Positions 1 through 9,389 of a stretch of 64,000 nucleotides of DNA are shown here, in pieces; positions within the stretch are counted from its first letter, which is position 1, and every line of letters begins with the position of its first letter. Source of the stretch: Pezizomycotina sp. ARF18 (lineage: Eukaryota; Ascomycota); assembly GCA_002224055.1 (NCBI GenBank), contig AZLU01000029.1, positions 140,170-204,169 of the forward strand, in the 5' to 3' direction. Both the position numbers and the translations under genes were made by a program. The notes beneath the pieces are model-generated. The model searched no databases, was not told the origin of the DNA, and saw only the letters and a program-made list of their open reading frames with translations.

Positions 1-333
1 CCATGGCATAGTTCAACATCTCCATGTCCATCTATCAACATCTCCATGCATAGCTTAACATCTCTATGGCAGAGTACCGGTATCCCATGGCATAGGGCAA
101 CATCTCCATGTCCGTCCACCAACATCCCCATACTATAGCTCAACATCTCCATAGTAGAATACCGGTATCCCCATACCATAGCTCAATACCATAGGTATCC
201 TCCTACTAATATTACCATGTCATGTCCCTGCATCAAACCAACATATTAGCAAAACCTTTAAAACTAGAGAGATAAAACCAGAGAGATAAAACTAGAGAGA
301 TCCCACTTACCAATACCAAACCACCGCCGCATC
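1..333. repeat. Left arm of inverted duplication, minisatellite-bearing
   Basis: The stretch is built from degenerate 21-22 bp units around AACATCTCCATG, ending in a unique edge with three GAGAGATAAAA-type repeats and CCACCGCCGCATCC. The same sequence returns in reverse complement from 1017 onward, with matching order of units and edge. Compared with the right arm, this arm carries many G-to-A and C-to-T differences (for example CATACCATAG against CATGCCATGG), which fits RIP. It has no credible coding content. It may continue beyond the left edge of the window. Confidence 0.8.
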
Positions 334-1016
334 CTAAGTTATAGAGGCATACACACGGGAGAATAGCTAGGATCCTATAATATACCGCGATTAGCTATAA
401 AGTACTCTGGATAACTTAGAGAATTAAAGTCAGAACTATAAAAGAGTCTAAGTTCTATAAACTTAAAGAGAAAGGTTCTTTTTAATACCTTAAGTAGACT
501 ACTATTAAGATCTAATACTTCTTTAGCATTAAAGAACGGCTAGTAGAGGTAAAATATCTCTTAAAACCTAATACGAGTTATGTAGCGCTTAAATAAAATA
601 AGTTTTCTATAAATTTACTATAGATCCTCGAAAATCCTCGAAATTTAATAATTTTAAGACGAGAAAAGAGGTCGAGTAGAAAAGGGTTCTTATAGCTTTA
701 GGCCGTTCGTAAGAAATATTTTTTACCTCTACTAGCCGTTTCTTAATACTAAAATTATATAGTATTTAATCGACAGAATTAGTAGTTTTTAGACTAAAAT
801 CCTAATTTTTCTAAAGGATAAATCTCTTTAAGTTTAAAAAAATAAGACTCCTCTATAGTTTTACTTTAAATCTCTAAGTTATCTATATTATAATATAGGA
901 ATCTGCGAAGTAAGCCGGGATCCGGGGTCCGGTATAGGTATAGTAGTATACCTTATAATACTGCCTTCCCCCCTAGTTTTTAATAAAAACGACCTAATCC
1001 TCTATTATTTAGTATT
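334..1016. other. AT-rich spacer inside the inverted duplication
   Basis: About 680 bases of AT-rich, TA-rich sequence lie between the two inverted arms. No open frame or recognisable protein remains in any frame. The composition is that of RIP-decayed DNA. It could be the body of a decayed transposon whose ends are the arms, or simply the loop of an inverted duplication. I see no transposase trace. Confidence 0.5.
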
Positions 1017-1680
1017 GGGATGCGGCGTGGTTTGGTGTTGGTAAGTAGGATCTCTCTGGTTTTATCTCTCTAGTTTTATCTCTCTGGTTTTAACGGTTTT
1101 GCTAATATGTTGGTTTGATGCAGGGACATGACATGGTGATGTTGGTGGGAGGACACCCATGGTGTTGAGCCATGGCATGGAGATACCGGTGTTCTGCCAT
1201 GGGATGTTAGTGGATGGACATGGAGATGTTGAGCCATAGCATGGGGATGTTGGTGGACGGACATGGAGATGTTGCCCTATGCCATGGGGATGTTTGGACA
1301 GACATAGAGATGTTGGTGGATAGACATGGAGATGTTAAGCCATGCCATGGAGATGTTGGTGGATGGACATGGAGATGTTGGTGGATAGACATGGAGATGT
1401 TGGTGGATGGACATAGAGATGTTACCCCATGCCATAGGGATACCGGTGTTCTGCCATGGAGATGTTGAGCCATGCCATGGAGATGTTGGTGGACAGACAT
1501 GGAGATGTTGCCCCATGCCATGGAGATGTTGGTAGATAGACATGGAGATGTTGGTGGACAGACATGGAGATGTTGTTAGCTAGCAGATATATATAATATA
1601 ATAAATAATTATGTTGGTGGATGGAGATGTTGAGCCATGGCATGGGGATGTTGTTAGCTAGCAGATATATATATATAATA
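1017..1680. repeat. Right arm of inverted duplication, 21-22 bp minisatellite
   Basis: The edge at 1017-1135 is the near-identical reverse complement of about 215-333. Beyond it lie tandem units of two interleaved types: a 22 bp GATGTTGGTGGACAGACATG type and a 21 bp GATGTTGAGCCATGCCATGG type. Near 1570 and 1650 a GTTAGCTAGCAGATATATA block occurs twice. His-rich open frames on both strands here are by-products of the repeat and not genes. Confidence 0.85.
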
Positions 1681-1795
1681 TAATAAATTATATATAAAAT
1701 AATTCCCAAATCGATGTAAAAATGCAAAATAAATACTAAAATTATATAAAAATATCTACAAATAGAATTATTTTTTATATATAAAAATGTCTTGG

Positions 1796-1916
1796 CGGGT
1801 TAGCCCGGATCGGCCGGGCCGGGCCGGGTTACCCGCCGGGCGGGTTGAAGATGCACCGGGTACCCGCCGGGCGGGTCAGAGGTGCCAAACCCGGCCCGGC
1901 CCGCCCGGCCTCAAAC
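1796..1916. repeat. GC-rich palindromic element
   Basis: A 120-base island of nearly pure G+C sits in strongly AT-rich DNA. Its ends form an inverted repeat: GGCCGGGCCGGGCCGGGTT on the left is matched by AACCCGGCCCGGCCC on the right. In between, ACCCGCCGGGCGGGT is present twice. This could be a small non-autonomous (MITE-like) element or the terminus of a larger element. The family is not assignable by eye. Confidence 0.5.
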
Positions 1917-1919
1917 GCT

Positions 1920-4190
1920 AAATATACTATTATTATAAGCCTCGTAAAATAAATATTAATAATTTAAGACCCGTAGAGCTAGAATATTACGTAGATAGTT
2001 AATACTATATATTCTGGACTAATTATAAAACTATTACTACCGTAGCTTATATCGCTCTTATAGAAGTTACTTAACGAATAGAAGATATATATATTTTAAT
2101 CGACGGCCTAGATAAAATACTCCGGAATAGTATAAACGGGTATTTTATCGCTCTTTAAGAACGTTCTTAAGTAAAGTTCCGGAACGAATCTTATTAGGGT
2201 CTACTTTACGAGCCGGACCGATCTTAAGGTCTAAAAGGTTATAAATAAATACGTAGATTTTAATATCGATTAAAATATAAATCGCTCGATATTCGAGGTT
2301 TATCGAGAGGAAGCTAGAGGAAGTAATAGAAATGTATTAGCTTATTAAGCTTTATTAGTTAACTATAGATAATATTAAGGAAGCGTTAGAAAAGGGCTCA
2401 GAAGGAATATACGTATAATGTATCGGGGAATATATTAATCCTTTACTTACTAACGCTCTTCTTTTAAGATAGGTTCCTTTAGGTAGACTTTTAAATATAG
2501 GATATTTATAGGAGGATAACGAGGACGACATCTAAGATCTTATCAGCTTACTGCCTTATAAGCTCGATAAGACGTACCGTAGGATCCTATAGCGTATTAT
2601 ATAAGAAAAGATACTAGATCTCGCCTCTAGAATTTTTACGTAGGTCGCCGCGCTCGTCGTCCTTTTACTTTAAGTAAATTAGCTAAGGCTATAGCACTAC
2701 GTAGCTTATTAAAGTTATAACGAGGTACGGATTTTATAAGATTATATTAAGATAATATATAACTACGGAATTTAGTTATCGTAAACGACCTAGACTAAAT
2801 AGTCTAATTCGCTTACTTTACCGTTAAGAAGTTCTTTATGGATATGAAATCGCCTTTAAATATTATACGGATATCGGCGCTAGTATTTTCTAATAGAATA
2901 TTTTAGTAGGATATACTATAGATAGATTAAAACCTTAGGATACTTTATATATCGTACCTAATATTCTCGGACTTTAAGACCTAGCTTATAAAGCGAGGCG
3001 ATAATAATCTTACCGTACGGGATTCTATATTAGAGATTATAAACTTAAATAGATTTATTCTATAGTTCTTAGTATAAACTCGAGTATAAAATCCTTATTT
3101 AACTTTATGGCTAACCTTATCCGCTTTCGATCCTTAAAGTAGCCAAGAGAGTATAGATATTAGTTTACGTATTAGACGAGAGAGGACCTTTCTAGTAACC
3201 TTTACGAAAAGTATCGTCTACTTGAGTATATTTTAGAAAATTAGATTTAGTACTGTAAATATCTAAACGATAATATTATAAGCGATAATAATATAACTAT
3301 TAGACGGGCTTTTCTTTTATTTAAACGTATTATAGTAGGAGAAGGACCGTCTTTCTTAATAAGACCGTAGAATGTATTATACTCCGAAAAGGGGGACGAC
3401 TCTATAAATACGCTTTAGAAGAGGGAAATAATGTACTACTAAAAGTTTTCCTGTCCTATGCTAAACATAGCGAAAGGTTAGCTTTTCAGATACGGAGATT
3501 TAGGGACCTGATAATGGGACCCTTTACCTTACGTGTTCTGCGGACATGAGGGCTCCGCTAATCTACTTATATCTAACGGTTTTATACCTAACTCTAAAGA
3601 CGACGGCGGCCAAACACCACTGTCCGGGCAGCCGAGAACGGACACGAGGCCGTCGTCAAGGTCCTCCTCGTCGCGAAGGGGGTCAACCTAGACTCTAAAG
3701 ACGACGACGACCAAACACCACTGTCCCGGGCAGCCGCGAACGGACACGAGGCCGTCGTCAAGGTCCTCCTCGCCGCGAAGGGGGTCGACCCAAACTCTGA
3801 AGACGGCGACGACGGCCAAATACCACTGTCCGGGCAGCCGCGAACGGGCACGAGGCCGTCGTCAAGGTCCTCCTCGCCGCGAAGGGGTCGACCCAGACTT
3901 TAAAGGCGGCTACTACCGCCAAACACCACTATCCCGGGCAGCCGAGAACGGACACGAGGCCGTCGTCAAGTCCTCCTTACCGCGAAGGGGTCGACCCAAA
4001 CTCTAAAGGCGGTTACGGCCAAACACTACTGTCCCGGGCAGCCGAGAACGGACACGAGGCCGTCGTTAAGGTCCTCCTCGCCGCGAAGAGGGTCGACCCA
4101 GACTCTAAAGACGACGACGGCCAAACACCACTATCCCGGGCAGCAAGAACGGACACGAGGCCATCGTCAAGCTCCTCTAAGCTAGTGCTC
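1920..4190 (+). pseudogene. RIP-decayed NACHT-ankyrin (NLR-like) gene
   Basis: The first part is AT-rich but keeps NACHT landmarks on the plus strand. IYILIDGLDK (Walker B-like) lies at about 2083-2115, a VYFTSRTDL stretch (sensor-like SR motif) near 2200, and LPYKLDKTYRRIL at 2551-2589 matches the LPxxLDETYERIL motif that follows NACHT in fungal NLRs. From about 3590 to 4180 about six ankyrin repeats of 34 residues survive, with a core like [20 protein letters not shown]. The ankyrin part is GC-rich and repeat-conserved; the NACHT part is heavily decayed with many stops. Several ankyrin units change frame. In intact form such proteins are intracellular STAND receptors with roles in non-self recognition. 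No Walker A was found. Confidence 0.7.
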
Positions 4191-4560
4191 TAGCAATATA
4201 ACTTATTTTATTTAATAAGTAATCTAGTATAGCTATTATAATCATTCTCAATTACTGGTTGTATTAATTATATGCTTTGTTTACTAAAACTTAATCTGGC
4301 GAAAATTTTAAAAGCCTAGTTTTAAAATTTTTAAAAGATAATATATAAAATAAATTGAAGTATAATTAGTATTTAATTTAATTCAATTAATTTATATAAT
4401 TAGTATATGATATTTGATTTATATTATATAAATAAACTGAAGTATAAGTTTAATTATAAGTTAATTATTAAAAAAATATATTAATTAAAATTATTTTGTT
4501 TGTTTATTATCTTTATTAAATAGAGTTTATCAGAAGGGTAAGGGAAGGCTGGTGTTTAAA
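4191..4560. other. AT-rich intergenic stretch
   Basis: Very AT-rich, with many TTAATTAA-like words and no coding or structural signal seen. It is probably RIP-decayed flank of the ankyrin relic. Confidence 0.5.
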
Positions 4561-4860
4561 TAGTGTGATTGTCGCCACTAAATGTTTCTAGAATTTCCGC
4601 GGAAATACTTGTATTATTCTGATTACAAATATTTGGCAAGCGGAACGGAGATCTTTTCCGAACTCGGATTGCGAAGGAATAACTTAGTACTTCTTTTAAG
4701 TGGTTCCTTCGCAATCCGCAGAAGCTTGTAAAACATTCTAGAAATGCTTGGCAATAATCGACGACTATATAAACACCAGCCATCCCAAGCCCTTCTTTCA
4801 ACTAGTTTGATATTTTCGTAAAATCGAACTGATAGAAAGTAAAACCCGATTAATAATAAA
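4561..4860 (+). promoter_or_regulatory. Non-RIP island with hairpin and TATA-like box
   Basis: Base composition returns to normal here. A perfect 15 bp inverted repeat, CGGATTGCGAAGGAA at 4665-4679 and its complement at 4704-4718, encloses a 24-base loop. A TATATAAAC box follows near 4767, then a pyrimidine-rich stretch resembling a fungal transcription start. Beyond about 4860 the sequence becomes AT-rich again and no gene follows. It looks like an orphaned promoter or repeat fragment. The function is inferred only. Confidence 0.3.
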
Positions 4861-5099
4861 TTCGTTTAATTAGGAAGTAGAGTAATTTAATAAAAACGAC
4901 TTAAATACTGTATAGTAAATGTAAAGCATAGTTGAAGATAATATATTAATCAGAAGTATTAATCGCTCCCTTAAGTTTAGATTGCAATCCGGATATATTT
5001 ACGGATGTAGTTTGTGTGGACTGTCCCCGGCGTTTTCTGTTTAATATAATGTAGATTCGTGTGGTCCTTGTTCTGACTGGCGCGATACCTGGAGGAACT

Positions 5100-8000
5100 A
5101 AGATCTATTTGAGCGTTTGAATTGCAGAACCTTACTTAGAGTTTTGCGGATCCTTTATGCGATGGTTGGGTAGGGTCTGAGGCATCCAAAAGACGCGGGA
5201 CATCTAGGAGAGTATTTTGAGAAGTGCTTTTGGCGCCTAGTAAAAATGTTTAGTAGAGTCTTATACCATATGCTGAATGTGCTCTTACCAGTGCTCTGTA
5301 TCCTTTCATATTCTTGATGAGTAAGCTTGAGTGCGTGCTGCGATGCTAGCCGGCTCGGGTGATTTTCAGCTAGCGTCGTTTTTTTTACCTTAACCACGTG
5401 TTTGAGAAGCTATATAGCCTCTTTGATCTGTCCGTTGGCTCGTAGGCTTCGGCGAGTTCGTGCTGTGATGCTAGCCGGCTCGGGTAATTTTTAGCTAGCG
5501 TCGTTTCTATCTTGACTACGTGTTCGAGAAGCTGTATGGCCTCTTTAATCTGTTCGTTAGCCCGGTAGGCTCTGACGAGTGCGTGCTGTGATGCTAGCCG
5601 GCTCGGGTGATTTTTAGCTAGCGTCGTTTTTTTTTACTTAACCACGTGTTCGAGAAGCTATATAGCCTCTTTGATCTGCCCGTTAGCCCGTAGGCTCTGG
5701 CGAGTTCGTACTACGATGCTAGCGGTCCGGATGATTTTTAGCTAGCGTTGTTTCTCTAATTTTAACTACGTGTTCGAGAAGCTGTATAGCCTCTTTAATC
5801 CGTTCGTTAGCCTTATAGGCTCGGGCGAGTGCGTGCTGCGATGTTAGCCGGCTCGGGTGATTTTCAGCTAGCGTTTCTTTTACCTTAACTACGTGTTCGA
5901 GAAGCTGTACGGTCTCTTCGATCCGTCCGTTGGCCTGATAGGCTCGGGCGAGTGCGTGCTGCGATACTAGCCGGCTCGGGTGGTTTTCAGCCAGCGTTTC
6001 TTTGACCTTAACTACGTGTTCGAGAAGCTGTACGGCCTCTTTGATCCGTCCGTTGGCCTGATAGGCTTGGGCGAGCGCGTGCTGCGATGCTAGCCGGCTT
6101 GGGTGGGTTTCAGCCAGCGTTTCGTTGATTTTAACTACGTGTTCGAGAAGCTGTACGACCTCTTTGATCTGTCCGTTGGCTTCATAAGCTCCGGCGAGTG
6201 CGTGCTGTGATGCTAGCCGGCTCGGGTGATTTTTAGCCAGCGTCGTTTTTTTACCTTAACCACGTGTTCGAGAAGCTATATAGCCTCTTTGATCTGTTCG
6301 TTGGCCTGATAGGCTCCGGCGAGTGCGTGCTGCGATACTAGCCGGCTCGGGTAATTTTTAGCTAGCGTCTCTTCTACCTTAACTACGTGTTTAAGAAGCT
6401 GTACGGCCTCTTTGATCTGTCCGTTAGCCTGATAGGCTCCGGCGAGTGCGTGCTGCGATGCTAGCCGGTCCGGATAGTTTTAGCTAGCGTTGTTTCTCTA
6501 ATTTTAACTACGTGTTCGAGAAGCTGTACAGCCTCTTTAATCTGTCCGTTGGCTTTATAAGCTCCGGCGAGTGCGTGCTACGATGTTAGCCGGCTCGGGT
6601 GATTTTCAGCCAGCGTCGTTTCTACCTTAACCACGTGTTCGAGAAGCTGTACGGCCTCTTTGATCTGTCCGTTGGCCCGATAAGCTCCGGCGAGTGCGTG
6701 CTGCGATGCTAGCCGGTCCGGGTGGTATTCTTCTAGCTCCAGTTCCTCTAGACGACAAAGTTTCTCTAGAACCTTTATGGCTTCGTTCGCCTTTCCCATG
6801 TTATAAAGGTTCCTCGAGAGCAATTTGTACAGTGGTAGAAACCCCTTGAGTGGTTCGACTGAACTTATCCCCAAACCAGCCAAAAATCTTCTGAGCAAGC
6901 CTTGGAGGATAGAGTCCATTCGTAACTGGTCCAACAACCAACCGCACTGGAAGAATATTTGACTTATCCCATTAGCCCTGGCGAGATCTCTTCCCGGCCG
7001 TCGGCGTTCAGAAATGATTGTAAGTGTACGTCTAAATGGACTTGATATGACCGCCAATCTGTATCGCCATAGTATGACAGTGCAAGTACGCAACCCATCA
7101 CCGCCATGACTTAGATTTTTGAAGTCTATTCTGACGTATATTCGCCCATTTATGCGCAAGAGAATGCATCGAAACCGTTGCGGAACCTCCCTGCGTTCCC
7201 TTTCTAACCAACGCGAGTGATTGAAGTTGTGCTTGCGCGTTGTGTAATCGGAAAGGGTCCCAGCAATCCAGATCCACTGGTATCATTTGTGGTAGTTGTG
7301 AAACGTGCCACTTTGACAGCTTGTTAATATTTTCGTTCTTTTCAGCTGTTTCTCGAGCATACCTGGCACCTTTCCAGGAGTCTTTGAAAAGCTCTAGGGG
7401 AACGTTGTCGGGTGTAGTATAGAGAGTAATCGAAGAAGTTCCAACGCGTCCTGGTTAGCTTCCTGACTCGAAGACTCTAAGGCCTGCGCTGACACCTCGA
7501 ATGTCGCATAAACGTTACAGTATCTTGACTGCGAATGTCTCGAGCTATACTTCATAAGCCGCTCACATTGTCGGCTATACTCGTTCGGGTATTCGTCTAG
7601 CGAGCATAATCCTCTGGCAATATATGCTCCTGCTTGTATAAGTGCGAGCGTATGGGAGCCTAATAGGCTGACGATATGTTTGCAGCTGGTTCGTGCTCGG
7701 AGCACACCTCTGTCGGAATCTTCGCGGCTTTGAGGAGCAATCTCAGGCACTCGGCAGAGCCGAGGCTCTCAAGCTCTTCTGATCCTACCGTGTTATAGCC
7801 ACTGCATCCTGGCACCCGCGATGTTATGAGAATAGCACCCCGAGCGCCGGACGGGAAGTAACGCTCGTAATCTGTGTCCGGATCGTCGGCATTATCCAGT
7901 ACGAGGAGCCAGTCATGCTTTATATTAGATAGTAAATAGCGTACGTCGTCGATATTCTGTGTTGGGGATCCAAGTACGTCCGAGATCCTGTGAAAGTCGG

Positions 8001-9382
8001 CAGCGGTTGTTGATTCGCTACTAACGTCAACCCAAAAAACTCCCAGAAACTATAGGCTGTTAGAAACATGTTTTTAATAAAAAGTGCACATTTGACGTAC
8101 GTTTCTCGAACCTCATCGGCAATTTTTAAGCAAATTTCGCTTTTACCTGGCCTCCTATACGGTGATAACAAATCGCCTCTGTATTTTGGCGTCTCCCGTT
8201 ATTGTTATGGCATTTTTAATTCGTCTCAGAATCTCCGTGCGGCCCGTAAAGAGGCTGTTAACAGACCGTGGTACACACCAATGTACGTTAGATGGACTTC
8301 TTTTAGATATGAATCTAACATTCTGATTAGTAATGCTATAATAATATCTGTCTTTCCTATGCAGTCTCTACGTACCCTGCAGTTGTAAGGCACGCTCGAC
8401 ATCCGCCGCAATAATTTCCATAACCAATTCGCACGCTGGATCATCTTCTTTACTGAACTTGCAAAGTGAGCTGTGATCTGCATCCATAGGCACCTGTCTC
8501 TCCCGCGTCCCAGCTAGATTCAATGTCGCTGACATCTCGTCAACAATCTATATTGTTAAGTTCAGCGGTATCCTCATCTAGACTACAATGGGATAATTCA
8601 TAACTTTTTTACTTACGATGCCAAACTTTCCGTAGGGCTTTCCCTCATAGAAGCTTATCACCAAGAACTTTTCGTTCAGATGTCGAAACTGCCCAAACCT
8701 ACGAGTAGCCTCGTCCGAGCTGCCTTGAAGCGATCTGATGAGATCATTACCCGGTTTACGCATACATGCTCGAACTATTCCGCGGCGGCATCTCCAACGG
8801 TAGCATACTTTCCGCCCGGTGAGGCGTTGCGAAGAATACAAGGAGGCATGTTGCCTCTACGATAGATTTATAAATTGGGTTTAAAGTCGCCTCTACCAGT
8901 GCCTAATTTTACCGAGTCGACTTAAGTAAAAATCGCGTATCGGAAAGCAAGATCGTGCACATACTTCTTTCACGATCAATCCACCAAGACTATGGCAGAT
9001 GAATATAAGCGGCCTGCTTGGAGCGTCCTAATGATACGGTAAGCCTTACCACGCTATAAATTTATGCACTACTTGTAGGCCTCAACATCCTTTTTTCGAA
9101 ATAGGAACATACCTTCCGTCTAATACCCAGCCATTGAAGGAGATTCTTAGCATGGCCGTCCAACTTGATAGCCGCGGCGTCGATTGCAGGGCTGGAATTG
9201 TATTCAAATAACATAACGCGCGCTGGTTTAGGCAGACGAGCGGGCAAAAAATCTCTCAGCCAAAGGTGTCCGTCATCCGTCCATGTGCTTCGTGCGTGTT
9301 CTGGGGTGTTCTTGAAATTAAGCCCATGAACAGCGACAACGCTACGAGGCGGGGAAACATTAACAGTTAGTCGTAGGCGCAT
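5100..9382 (-). pseudogene. Alpha/beta-hydrolase-NB-ARC-TPR NLR-like gene, frame broken
   Basis: The order on the minus strand is that of fungal NLRs. The N-terminal hydrolase-like domain begins at the Met at 9382 with VVAVHGLN, then LIFICHSLGGLIVKE (nucleophile elbow, Ser codon 8989-8991; Cys replaces the usual Gly before HS) and LLVFFATPHR near 8830. A linker follows, with VISFYE near 8660 and PMDADHSSLCKFSKEDD near 8470. The NB-ARC core has a P-loop remnant GKSEICLKIADEV near 8130, Walker B WLLVLDNADDPD at 7879-7914, an ILITSR motif near 7830 and LALIQAGAYIARG near 7630. The repeat domain is a long TPR array. Predicted role: STAND-type ATP/GTP switch coupling recognition by TPRs to a hydrolase-like effector domain. 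The frame changes several times and some TPR units have RIP-type stops, so the locus is probably dead or an assembly-damaged gene. Exon boundaries were not resolved. Confidence 0.75.
5320..6760 (-). repeat. TPR-encoding tandem array, about 12 units of ~126 bp
   Basis: The array has about twelve copies of a ~126 bp unit (42 residues) encoding LASQHALAGAYRANGQIKEA and LLEHVVKV-type helices, typical of kinesin-light-chain TPRs in fungal NLRs. The shared word GCTAGCCGG or a close variant recurs near 5346, 5471, 5595, 5717, 5845, 5968, 6096, 6221, 6344, 6464, 6590 and 6712. Spacing varies between about 120 and 128, so some units shift frame. Units differ mainly by C/T and G/A transitions, for example TTTTAGCTAGC against TTTCAGCCAGC, as expected if RIP acts on the duplicated units. 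High identity between units is typical of recently expanded NLR recognition arrays. Confidence 0.85.
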
Positions 9383-9389
9383 ATGTAGT

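Noticed and set aside
334-1016. Possible LTR-type or other retroelement body
   Set aside because: No polymerase, integrase or capsid trace, primer-binding site or direct terminal repeats seen; the flanks are inverted.
1137-1580. Possible CRISPR-like array of short regular repeats
   Set aside because: The units are contiguous with no unique spacers, and the genome is eukaryotic.
1076-1727. Four overlapping His-rich open frames on both strands
   Set aside because: They are translations of the 21-22 bp minisatellite; repeats without stops stay open in several frames.
3594-3851. Minus-strand 85-codon frame over the ankyrin repeats
   Set aside because: It is antisense to clear ankyrin units on the plus strand.
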